A stretch of DNA of 64,000 nt from Fibrobacteraceae bacterium (GTDB lineage: Bacteria; Fibrobacterota; Fibrobacteria; Fibrobacterales; Fibrobacteraceae). The DNA lies in assembly GCA_017625775.1 (NCBI GenBank), contig JAGAKE010000001.1, positions 62,001-126,000 of the forward strand, given 5' to 3'. The position numbers were made by a program, and so were the translations under genes. How positions within the stretch are numbered: the stretch's first letter is position 1; each line of letters begins with the position of its first letter. Positions 44,269 through 51,515 of the stretch are shown in pieces. The notes below the pieces were generated by a model. The model was not told where the DNA came from. It ran no database searches and saw only the letters and a program-made list of their open reading frames with translations.

Positions 44269-44925
44269 ATGTCTTTCTACAACGAGAACGCCTACGAGCA
44301 ATGCCTCATTGAGCTGTTCAGGGAAACCCTGGGCTGGGATTATTGCTATGGGCCCGATGTAGAGAGGGATTTTCGAGACCCGCTTTACGAGCCAGTTCTT
44401 GAAGAAGCGATTTGCTGAATTAACCCGAAGGCGGATTCGCACGCCATCGCAGAGGCGTTGAACAAGATTCGCCATTTTGAAAATAACGACCTTGTAAAAC
44501 AGAACGCCTTGTTCATGGATTATATCCAGAACGGTGTCGAGGTCACTTATTCAAAGAATGGCGAAACAAAGGCCGATATTATTTACCTGGTCGATTACAA
44601 GAATGTCGAGAACAATTCCTTCATTTTTGCGAACCAGTGGACAGTTATCGAGAAGTCCAACAAACGGCCCGATGTTCTGTTGTTTTTGAACGGGCTGCCG
44701 ATTTGTCTGTTTGAGCTCAAGTCTCCAAGCCGCGAAGAGACCGATGCAAGCGAAGCCTACTTGCAGATTCGTAATTACATGCAAGAAGTCCCGAGCCTGT
44801 TCATATACAACTGCATTTGCGTGATGTCGGACCAGCTTGTTTCTAAGGCGGGTACGATTACGAGCGGTGACGACCGCTTTATGGAATGGAAGACGAATTT
44901 GGCGACATCATGTTCAGCCTGGTGA
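44269..44925 (+). pseudogene. hsdR: Type I restriction enzyme HsdR, N-terminal remnant
   Basis: Starts at ATG 44269 behind AAAGGAATTTAG. The N-terminal nuclease domain of HsdR is clear: MSFYNENAYEQCLIELFRETLGWD, then TGA at codon 50 (44416), then INPKADSHAIAEALNKI, QWTVIEKSNKRPDVLLFLNGLP, ICLFELKSPSREETDASEAY, CVMSDQLVSKAGTI, DDRFMEWKT. The PD-(D/E)XK core RPDVLLFLNGLPICLFELKS is intact, but the helicase motor (over 700 residues) is absent: at about 44886 the sequence switches to mazG. Two independent lesions therefore inactivate the gene. Confidence 0.9.
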
Positions 44926-45119
44926 ACGTGGCGCGTCACTGTGGCTTCAATGCGGCGCTTGCGCTAGAACGCGCGAATTCCAATTTTGAAAGGCGGTTCC
45001 GTATCGTTGAACAGAAGGTTCGTGAACAGGGAAAGGACATGAAGGACGTTGGTCTCGAAGGCCTGCAGCAGATTTGGAAAGAAACTAAAGCCGAAGTCAA
45101 GTCGTCAGGTTCCAAGTAG
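44886..45119 (+). pseudogene. mazG: MazG pyrophosphohydrolase, C-terminal remnant
   Basis: 77 codons: MEDEFGDIMFSLVNVARHCGFNAALALERANSNFERRFRIVEQ, REQGKDMKDVGLEGLQQIWKE. This is the end of MazG, a nucleoside-triphosphate pyrophosphohydrolase of about 260 residues. EDEFGD includes the last EExxD metal-binding half, but the preceding domain is missing. The reading starts within the hsdR tail in another frame, so a deletion fused hsdR to mazG at a GAATGGAAGAC-like junction. It is no longer a working enzyme. Confidence 0.85.
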
Positions 45120-45177
45120 AATCATTCTAATATGGATTATGCCTTCGGCAGTTTTTTTCCCGTAATGAAAAAATCCG

Positions 45178-45186
45178 TGCTATATT
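45178..45186 (+). promoter_or_regulatory. Extended -10 promoter for a candidate small RNA
   Basis: TGCTATATT, identical to the nonamer before ruvA and near 56128. The predicted transcription start is about 45193, at the base of the structured region. No clear -35 is present, as is usual for extended -10 promoters. Confidence 0.62.
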
Positions 45187-45192
45187 AGTTAA

Positions 45193-45329
45193 TGTGCTTC
45201 CAGTCCATTCTGGTTCTAGAGAAGGGATGCCGGATCGAATCGCGGGGTAGAACAGACCGAAAGCACGCTTGTTTTCTTCTAATTCCACTTTCCCGCAGGG
45301 GTTCCCAAAGGCCCCTGCGGGATTTTTTT
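45193..45329 (+). ncRNA. Candidate small RNA of about 137 nt
   Basis: Lies between a promoter (45178) and a strong terminator (45291-45329), with no ORF on either strand that explains them. GTGCTT (45194-45199) pairs with AAGCAC (45261-45266). Inside, GGTTCTA pairs with TAGAAC-AG-ACC, leaving a GAGAAGGGATGCCGGATCG loop region. This folding is compatible with a stand-alone RNA. It does not match SRP RNA, tmRNA, RNase P or tRNA motifs that I can recall. It may be a lineage-specific regulator or a divergent 6S-like RNA. Confidence 0.55.
45291..45329 (+). terminator. Terminator of the candidate small RNA
   Basis: Perfect 11-bp stem TCCCGCAGGGG / CCCCTGCGGGA with a 10-base loop, followed by seven T residues. 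Confidence 0.92.
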
Positions 45330-45389
45330 ATACAAAAAATCCCTGGAGCAACAAGTGCACTGGGGATTTGAAGTTCTTGTTTTGTCGGT

Positions 45390-46523
45390 TTACTTGGCGA
45401 GGCGGCTCAGACGCTTCTGGGACTTTTTCAGGATTGCCTGGATGTCGTCCTGTTCAGCAGTCTTCTTGTAAAGCGGTGTTACTACTTTGCTCAACAGGTC
45501 TTCTTCGGTTCCGCTGGGCGGGGGCATGATTCCCTGCATGCAGGCGTAGAATTCATCCATGTTGTCCTTTTTGTAGCTATCGACGTAGTAGTACTTGTTT
45601 CCGTTGGCGTCGTAGTCGTCGTCAATATCGAAGTAGGCCATGTTTTCAGTCTTGCAGTAGTCGCTCGTTAGTTCGTATATCCTTTCGGCGGTTCTGCTGC
45701 AGGTGATTCCATCTGCAGAGATGTCTACAGATGTGCTGCTGTTATCGTTACCTACAAAAGTCTGAAAATTTTGGACTCTTACGGTGAAAGTCTTTCCGGC
45801 GATGGTGATGGTTTCTCCTGTTGTGGATAGGTCAGAAGATACGATTCCTAGGGCTGCCTGGACTTCTGGTTTTGATGCGAATGATCCTGCCTCCGAGAGG
45901 CTATTATATGAAAGGAGTGTCGGGTCGAGATTACTGGCGACTCCCGTATAAAGTGATACGTAGAGACTCCATCTATATTCGCTGGTGGAATAATCTAGTG
46001 GGGATGCTTCCGCGAATGTCTGCTTGGTCTGCGTGATGTTGACTGCTCCGTTTGAGATCGATAGGGTAGTGTTGTATTCCAGGTCGTCTTCATCGCAGCT
46101 GCTGCTGCCTCGAGATTCCTTGTATTCGCAGGGGACCATGTTCCAGGTGCCGTAAACGCTGCCTGCAGAACCGCCAATGAACATATCGCCATAGTTTTCG
46201 AAATCGCCGTCTTCGTCCTGCCAGAACAGGACGAGCGTGTCGCCGACGAACATGTACTTGGCGAGCATGTCGCTGGGCGATGTCTGAACCGGTTTCCACT
46301 GGACCGTCTCTCCGTTCACGACGCACATGTTTTCCTTGAAGCCGTCTCCAGAAAGGGATATGGTTTGCGACTTGTCGTCGATGATCATCTGGAAAGAAGA
46401 GGACATGACTTCGTTACCCAGATTCGACGGTCCCGAACTGCTGTCGTCTCCGCAGGCGTAAAAACCGAATGCGGCGGCCATCGTTGTGCCCAGTAGTGCT
46501 GCTCTTGAAAGGTGCTTCATCAT
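45390..46523 (-). CDS. Fibrobacter-type lipoprotein, unknown function
   Basis: 377 residues. A signal (MMKHLSRAALLGTTMAAAFG) is followed by FYACGDDSSSGPSN. The lipidated Cys and the DDSSSG linker are the hallmark of a large family of Fibrobacter surface lipoproteins. The body is beta-rich and has six or more cysteines (for example NMCVVNG, MVPCEYKE, ITCSRTAERIYELTSDYCKTE) likely paired in the envelope. The C-terminal 70 residues are charged and helical. ATG ATG follows AAGGAGTAAT. The gene is GC-rich relative to the core genes. Its promoter carries an inverted repeat (46550-46576). Confidence 0.8.
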   Translation of the reverse strand: MMKHLSRAALLGTTMAAAFGFYACGDDSSSGPSNLGNEVMSSSFQMIIDDKSQTISLSGDGFKENMCVVNGETVQWKPVQTSPSDMLAKYMFVGDTLVLFWQDEDGDFENYGDMFIGGSAGSVYGTWNMVPCEYKESRGSSSCDEDDLEYNTTLSISNGAVNITQTKQTFAEASPLDYSTSEYRWSLYVSLYTGVASNLDPTLLSYNSLSEAGSFASKPEVQAALGIVSSDLSTTGETITIAGKTFTVRVQNFQTFVGNDNSSTSVDISADGITCSRTAERIYELTSDYCKTENMAYFDIDDDYDANGNKYYYVDSYKKDNMDEFYACMQGIMPPPSGTEEDLLSKVVTPLYKKTAEQDDIQAILKKSQKRLSRLAK

Positions 46524-46549
46524 ATTACTCCTTGGTAGATTTTTTTATA

Positions 46550-46576
46550 AATGTAAAAAAAAGTTTACATTGTCAA
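46550..46576 (-). promoter_or_regulatory. Promoter and inverted repeat for the lipoprotein gene
   Basis: On the reverse strand a perfect TTGACA (46571-46576) is followed by AATGTAAA / TTTACATT arms (46564-46571 and 46550-46557). The second arm lies over the presumed -10 (TTTATAA). A repressor binding this palindrome would block transcription. Confidence 0.6.
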
Positions 46577-46753
46577 GAAAAATATGATATGCCCTTGCCG
46601 AATGTGATATAAAAAAAATCCCCGGTGCTTATACAGACCGGACTGGCTGAATTCTTCAAAATACATTCTCTAGAGCCTGCCCTCTCGCCACCACGACTCG
46701 CTTTCGCAGAGTCGCTTGTGGCTCACACTCCGAGGATTGGCGTCACCTTGATT

Positions 46754-46936
46754 ATGAAATTTTACTATGCGTTAGGAGAATATAGATATTATGGACACAT
46801 CGTGTATAATGGTGGAAACGTGGCAGAATGTGTAACTACGACAAGTACAGGCGTTTGCGATCATGTTGAGTTCACGGATTTTGGATATCATTTTACCGAA
46901 TTTTTGAGTTCTTCAGCAAGGAAAAAGAATCACTGA
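46754..46936 (+). CDS. Short ORF, possible gene remnant
   Basis: 60 codons from ATG 46754 (MKFYYALGEYRYYGHIVYNGG...). It contains repeated Tyr/Gly and two Cys and could be a short exported-protein fragment, but there is no signal or ribosome site. It lies 24 bases before a secreted protein that has its own start. Weak support only. Confidence 0.3.
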   Translation: MKFYYALGEYRYYGHIVYNGGNVAECVTTTSTGVCDHVEFTDFGYHFTEFLSSSARKKNH

Positions 46937-46959
46937 TAATAAACGAAAGGTAACAAATT

Positions 46960-47382
46960 ATGAAAAAGACACTCGCAATCCTATGCATAATTTTTTTTCA
47001 AACAATTGCTTTGGCAAAGTCTTGCCCACTAACTAGCTACGAAAACCGTTTAGAGTATAGATACAGCAGTAGATCTTGGCTTATCTGTGACTACCAAAAT
47101 GGTAAATTGATTTCTCGTTTTCTACACAGCGATTTTGAAACTGTTTCTGTTGAGTATTTTAAAAATGGAATGCCAAGAGAATACAACGTTCGTAGTCAAA
47201 ATTACGGTGGTGGCTTATACCTAGAAAATAGAAGGTACAATTCTTCAGGAATGCTAATCAGCCATTCAATGAGTAGCGGAAATAGTGGATTTGATTGTTA
47301 TCACGCTGGAGGGTATCAATTAAATTGCATAAGTCTTCAAAACGGGGTTCAATATTCTGAATCTGTTGAATACGCCACTTAA
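46960..47382 (+). CDS. Small secreted protein, unknown function
   Basis: 140 residues with a clear signal peptide (MKKTLAILCIIFFQTIALA, cleavage before KSCP). The mature protein is beta-rich with repeated strand patterns (LEYRYSSRSWLICDYQNGKLISRF, VEYFKNGMPREYNV, ENRRYNSSGMLIS) resembling the MORN/YwqK-like tandem strands. It has four cysteines that could form disulfides. ATG follows GAAAGGTAACAAATT. No family assigned. Confidence 0.72.
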   Translation: MKKTLAILCIIFFQTIALAKSCPLTSYENRLEYRYSSRSWLICDYQNGKLISRFLHSDFETVSVEYFKNGMPREYNVRSQNYGGGLYLENRRYNSSGMLISHSMSSGNSGFDCYHAGGYQLNCISLQNGVQYSESVEYAT

Positions 47383-47455
47383 TACGAAGGAAACTAGTTA
47401 ATAGCCCGATGCAATATTGTTTAGTAAAAACAGGGTGAATTTGCCTATAATAGTC

Positions 47456-48745
47456 TTAAATGCTCTTCACAGCCCACAAGGGAACATTTTCCATCCATTC
47501 TTGTTTGCGGTATGGTGACATGGAGGTGCGAATAGCCGTAGAAGGTTTGAACTTATCCACAAAAAAGCGAAGACTCTTGGCTTTCAGATTCTCTTCTGCC
47601 TTGACCTCAATGGGAACGATATTTCCCTTCTTCTGGATTAAGAAATCGACCTCGTATGTAGATTTTTCGGAAGCGTAATAGAACGGAGTGTAGGGAGTCT
47701 CGGCAAGCAGTTCTTGTAAAACATATTGTTCTGTCAAGGCTCCTTTGAATTCGGTAAATATTTTATTTCCGTTTAGAACCGATGATGTATCCAGTTCGCT
47801 TTTTGCAGCAAGCAAGCCTATATCGAGCATATATATTTTGAAGAAATCTAACTCCGCATAAGCCTTCAAAGGTATTCCTGGTTTAGAAACCATGTTTACC
47901 TTATGCACAAGTCCGCAATCCAAGAGCCACTGTATGGCAATCTCAAAATCCTTTGAGCGGGCCCCTTTCTTAATTTGTCCAAAGAAGAACTTTCGATTCT
48001 CCTTTGCAAGCTGCAACGGGAGAGAATTCCAAACCATACGGATTCTCGGAAGCTCTCTTGGATTCACATGTTTGCCAAAATCACCTTCATATTGGTTTAA
48101 AATTGAGTTCTGGATTTCACGGCAAACACCGTAATCTTGATTTTCTCGGAAGGAATTCACAACTTCGGGCATTCCCCCAACAATATAATACTGTTTGAGA
48201 CGCTCCCTATACAGATCCGCGAACTCATTCACTTCCGCATTTTCAGGATTGTCAATATACGCGGCTAGACGTTCATCGCCAATCGCAATTAGAAACTCAG
48301 AAAAACTCATTGGGTGGAGCCACAACTCGTTGACCTTGCCCACAGGGAAAGAAATTCCCTCGTGGATTGCAACTCCCAAAAGTGAACCCGCAACCACAAC
48401 TGCATATTCAGGATAATCTTCGTAGAAATACTTCAGCGATTCAAGCACCTTCGGTGCTGACTGGATCTCGTCAAAAACCAACAAAGTCTTTTCAGGAACA
48501 ATCTTGACACGCAATTCAATTTCCAACGCATTCAAAATGCGACGGACGTCGTAATCCAGTTCAAAAATTTTTGCAATTTTATTGTTGTTATAAAAACTGA
48601 CATAGACGCAGTCTTCGAAATGCGTCCTGCCAAATTCCTTCATTGCCCAGGTTTTGCCCGTCTGACGAGCCCCCCAAAGAACAAGAGGCTTCCTGTTTTT
48701 CGAGCCCTTCCACTGGACCATTTTTTCGATTATAGACCTAAACAT
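47456..48745 (-). CDS. AAA-type ATPase with DUF4143 domain (second copy)
   Basis: 429 residues related to the gene at 31951. Walker A GARQTGKTWAMKEF (about residues 24-37) is intact here, Walker B LLVFDEIQSAPKVLESLKYF, then VVAGSLLGVAIHE and YYIVGGMPEVVNSF. The C-terminal DUF4143 part ends in YEVDFLIQKKGNIVPIEVKAEENLKAKSLR, a PD-(D/E)XK-like motif. The functions of this family are not settled. It is monocistronic and lies behind the palindrome at 48771-48806, which may regulate it. Its copy number of two in this window fits the abundance of such genes in this lineage. Confidence 0.9.
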   Translation of the reverse strand: MFRSIIEKMVQWKGSKNRKPLVLWGARQTGKTWAMKEFGRTHFEDCVYVSFYNNNKIAKIFELDYDVRRILNALEIELRVKIVPEKTLLVFDEIQSAPKVLESLKYFYEDYPEYAVVVAGSLLGVAIHEGISFPVGKVNELWLHPMSFSEFLIAIGDERLAAYIDNPENAEVNEFADLYRERLKQYYIVGGMPEVVNSFRENQDYGVCREIQNSILNQYEGDFGKHVNPRELPRIRMVWNSLPLQLAKENRKFFFGQIKKGARSKDFEIAIQWLLDCGLVHKVNMVSKPGIPLKAYAELDFFKIYMLDIGLLAAKSELDTSSVLNGNKIFTEFKGALTEQYVLQELLAETPYTPFYYASEKSTYEVDFLIQKKGNIVPIEVKAEENLKAKSLRFFVDKFKPSTAIRTSMSPYRKQEWMENVPLWAVKSI

Positions 48746-48770
48746 GTTGTTAATATAGAAATAATGCGAA

Positions 48771-48806
48771 GAAACTACACTTTTTCTGCGGAAAAAGTGT
48801 GGTTTC
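48771..48806 (-). promoter_or_regulatory. 16-bp palindrome upstream of DUF4143 ATPase gene
   Basis: Arms GAAACTACACTTTTTC (48771-48786) and GAAAAAGTGTGGTTTC (48791-48806) pair with one wobble around TGCG. It lies about 25-60 bases before the ATG at 48745 and next to a TATATT (reverse strand, near 48752). The ACAC/GTGT core recalls the TGCACTTTCGTGCA operator before the homologue at 31951. Confidence 0.65.
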
Positions 48807-48916
48807 TCATCAATTTATCTACAATAAAATCCATAAAAACGCAGTTTGTATCAAGTTAGACTTAAGCTTATCTCCCAAATTGGCTAGATTTGAATAAAAA
48901 TCATGGAGGGGCTAAA

Positions 48917-49006
48917 ATGACACTAGAAGTTTTTGTTAATACCAAGGAAGTAGAGGACTACTATATTCATTGTGTAAGGAGCATAGTCCTCTTAAACCAC
49001 TATTAA
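48917..49006 (+). CDS. Very short ORF, possible remnant
   Basis: 29 codons (MTLEVFVNTKEVEDYYIHC...) preceded by a good ribosome site (GGAGGGGCTAAA). It is too short to assign and may be the truncated start of a gene. An inverted repeat GAGGACTA / TAGTCCTC overlaps it. Otherwise 48807-49064 shows nothing notable. Confidence 0.25.
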   Translation: MTLEVFVNTKEVEDYYIHCVRSIVLLNHY

Positions 49007-49064
49007 AAAATCTTCAGATTTAGAATAAGTATCAAATAAGATGAAATTATGCCGGTGGTAAATT

Positions 49065-50117
49065 TTATCTTACGACTTTAACGTTTTTCCCATTCTTTAA
49101 TTTGTGTGTACGCGCATCAGGGCGTTCATTTCTTTGACCAATTTTTGAACCGTTAATTCGATAGATGTAAATCTTTTCTACAGATTTTTCTGGCTGGGAA
49201 ATTAAAATAGGATTTGGGTTTTCGCTATTTGATGCATTTGTAGTAACTGGAATTGAATCTGTTGAAATGGTAAAGTTGTCGTATCTAATAAAGCAATCGT
49301 GAGTGGGCGCCCAGTCAGAGCCGCTTCCGCCGTGAAATGTAGAAAGGTAAAATTTATCTACACGCACAGAATCGTAATCTCTGAAACGAAGTGTATCTAC
49401 ATCCATTACGAGTTGCCCATCGTACCAAGTTTGCACACGACCATTTTTATCGCCTTGCCCTGGAGTCGTAATCGTATTCATTGTTACTTTGTTCACAATT
49501 CTATGCCATTTGCCTGTAGTGAATTGTGCCTGCGGAATAGTTCCATTCAAATTCCATTTGGCATCATCGCCATAAACACTAACTTGCCCCATAAAGTATA
49601 AGAGTTGTACGGCATTACCGTTTTCTCTCCACATAACGCGAGCACTCCAACCATCGCCGGTAGAAGGCATGGCGTTACCGGTATAACACTTGCCGCCACA
49701 GAGTCCAGGAAGTTTTCCTCCGAGTCTGAATTCAAAACCATCTTCAAAAAAGATATCATAGGCGTTCCACATGGTATCGGCAGTTCTTTCAAGCGGTTGT
49801 ATAATTTGAATCGCACAAGCTGGTGCATTATCTCCCATTGGTCCGACGCAACCTTTTGGATATTTAAGTTGTAGTACATTTCCGTGTTCTGCTCCGTCGT
49901 AAAGGACTTGTGCGTTTCCGGCATTGTAACTTTGTTCTACAGCATACCAAAAACTATTGTCGTAGTTGTTGCGTTTAAAATCATCTTGAGCGTAAGCCTT
50001 GGTATAAACCCCAACAGGACGATTTTCGAAGTTCACAAACGAAATGGTGTCGGATGTTACTTGAGAAAAAGCGGCAGTCGCTGCCATAAGTAAAAAAAGT
50101 TTTATTTGATTTTTCAT
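49065..50117 (-). CDS. Secreted polysaccharide lyase, PL14-like
   Basis: 350 residues from ATG at 50117, which has GAGG just upstream; an in-frame TTG four codons earlier is less likely. A signal peptide (KLFLLMAATAAFSQ) directs export. The catalytic-domain pattern EFRLGGKLPGLCGGKCYTG, GDGWSARVMWRENGNAVQLLYF, KWHRIVNKVTMNT, GRVQTWYDGQLVM and SVRVDKFYLSTFHGGS fits the beta-jelly-roll alginate/glucuronan lyases of family PL14. The last 35 residues (KIYIYRINGSKIGQ...LKNGKNVKVVR) resemble a Fibrobacter C-terminal basic tail used in secretion or anchoring. It probably cleaves uronic-acid polymers outside the cell. Confidence 0.78.
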   Translation of the reverse strand: MKNQIKLFLLMAATAAFSQVTSDTISFVNFENRPVGVYTKAYAQDDFKRNNYDNSFWYAVEQSYNAGNAQVLYDGAEHGNVLQLKYPKGCVGPMGDNAPACAIQIIQPLERTADTMWNAYDIFFEDGFEFRLGGKLPGLCGGKCYTGNAMPSTGDGWSARVMWRENGNAVQLLYFMGQVSVYGDDAKWNLNGTIPQAQFTTGKWHRIVNKVTMNTITTPGQGDKNGRVQTWYDGQLVMDVDTLRFRDYDSVRVDKFYLSTFHGGSGSDWAPTHDCFIRYDNFTISTDSIPVTTNASNSENPNPILISQPEKSVEKIYIYRINGSKIGQRNERPDARTHKLKNGKNVKVVR

Positions 50118-50195
50118 ATCATACCTCAAAACACTTTATGTAACCAAGATAGCTTAAAAAAATGATAGTGTTTCAGCCCGGCGTTTAAAATAACA

Positions 50196-50492
50196 TTATT
50201 TAGGATTTTTAATACATAAAGCAAATCTCAATAAATCGCCATTTTTTATCTGCTCATTCGTTATGTGGAGCATGGGCTTAGCGCCATCGTAAGGCAGTTG
50301 TTCTTTTGCACTAGGGAATATTGCTAACGCTGCAGGCACTGGTTTTACCAATAGCCGGTCATCATAGATTCCTCCGAATATTTTCCCATCGGTATAAAGA
50401 ATGTATTCACCCATCATTTTCCGTATAGTTATGCGTAATTTGCCCTTGAATTGAGCAAGAACATAATCACAGAAATTTTCAGAACTTGGCAT
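50196..50492 (-). CDS. TfoX N-terminal domain-like protein
   Basis: 98 residues with the TfoX-N layout: an initial helix (FCDYVLAQF), ITIRKMMGEYILYTDGKIFGGIYDDRLLVKPV, and a closing LPYDGAKPMLHI. TfoX-N-domain proteins occur widely as short solo proteins; only the longer Gammaproteobacterial forms are linked to competence. The role here is therefore unknown. Confidence 0.8.
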   Translation of the reverse strand: MPSSENFCDYVLAQFKGKLRITIRKMMGEYILYTDGKIFGGIYDDRLLVKPVPAALAIFPSAKEQLPYDGAKPMLHITNEQIKNGDLLRFALCIKNPK

Positions 50493-50544
50493 ATAATTTC
50501 AATATAGCAATTAATTTGTATCCTTATATTGCTTAGTTCTTAAT

Positions 50545-51303
50545 TCATTTTTTCACTTTTACTATATGTTTGTTTTTAGCGGGGCGACCGAGAATGTCGA
50601 AGGCTTTTGTTTTTTCTGCACTAAATATTGGGCGTTTTTTGCGGAGAATTGTTGTTGAAGAATTGGATTTGACTAATGTGTAAAATACTTTTTCTTCACT
50701 ATCTTTAAGCGAAATAACAAATCCATTTTCAGTAGGTGATATTACCTTATAAGTTGGATTAGAGGATAATTCATAGGAAGTTTCAATACAGATATTTTCG
50801 TTATTAGGGTCTGGAGTTACGAAGTAACTTGCGTTCTTTTGGAGAAGATTTTCAGGTTGCTCCCATACTTCTGTAAATAGGGTGTCATGACGTAAGTATG
50901 AAATTCTAGTATAGTCAATTTCAGGTTGTTCGGAAATAGCGGGACTGTAGATATAAGAAAAGCTTGAATCTTTTCCTATAATATAATTTTCCTCTTGAAT
51001 GATTTGCTTGTCATAATAGGTGGTTGTTTTGATTGAATGTTCTGTTTTTTCTTCAATAGTTCTTTGATGTATTGTTGAGCATTTTTCATTTGTACAGCGA
51101 ACGATACTGTCCAAGTTGTTTTCGGTATAGTGATATTTCATTGAGGCATAATAACTAAAGTCGGAACCATAATTTTCAATGTAAGCGCTATCTAGGTGAT
51201 ATTTATTTGCAGAATTATAAAGTGTTGCTTGAATCATATCAAGGCAATTTACTGCATACACATTTATTGCGGTAAGGGAGAAAATAAAGAGAACTTTTTT
51301 CAT
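50545..51303 (-). CDS. Secreted protein of unknown function with C-terminal sorting-like tail
   Basis: 252 residues with a signal peptide (MKKVLFIFSLTAINVYA). The mature part is beta-rich and polar, with three cysteines in the first 80 residues (CLDMIQ, CTNEKC). The end (STTILRKKRPIFSAEKTKAFDILGRPAKNKHIVKVKK) contains the FDILGR-type motif seen in Fibrobacter/Bacteroidetes C-terminal sorting tails and ends in basic residues. That suggests surface delivery. No family recognised. Confidence 0.68.
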   Translation of the reverse strand: MKKVLFIFSLTAINVYAVNCLDMIQATLYNSANKYHLDSAYIENYGSDFSYYASMKYHYTENNLDSIVRCTNEKCSTIHQRTIEEKTEHSIKTTTYYDKQIIQEENYIIGKDSSFSYIYSPAISEQPEIDYTRISYLRHDTLFTEVWEQPENLLQKNASYFVTPDPNNENICIETSYELSSNPTYKVISPTENGFVISLKDSEEKVFYTLVKSNSSTTILRKKRPIFSAEKTKAFDILGRPAKNKHIVKVKK

Positions 51304-51462
51304 ATTGAAAATTAAAAAAAAACTAGCAGTTGAAACATCAAAATATCGTCATATTCTTTTTGTTGAGAATCAGCTGGTTTGACTGGCTCATCAAATTGGT
51401 TTAGGGAACTTGATTCGCGATAACTTGGACACCCTATGCAAACTGGGGAACGCCCTGGACTC

Positions 51463-51498
51463 AAAAAAACTCTCGCAAGGCAAATGCTTACGAGAGTT
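51463..51498 (-). terminator. Terminator of the 1470-residue activase gene
   Basis: On the reverse strand AACTCTCG / CGAGAGTT (8-bp stem, 15-base loop) is followed by seven T residues. It lies 18 bases after the stop at 51516. Confidence 0.88.
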
Positions 51499-51515
51499 AA
51501 AGATTTGTTGGTTTA

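Noticed and set aside
45193-45329. SRP 4.5S RNA or tRNA at the small-RNA locus
   Set aside because: The GGAA tetraloop with AGCAG motif of SRP RNA is missing, and the GGATCGAATCGCGG stretch is not in a cloverleaf. Kept only as an unassigned RNA.
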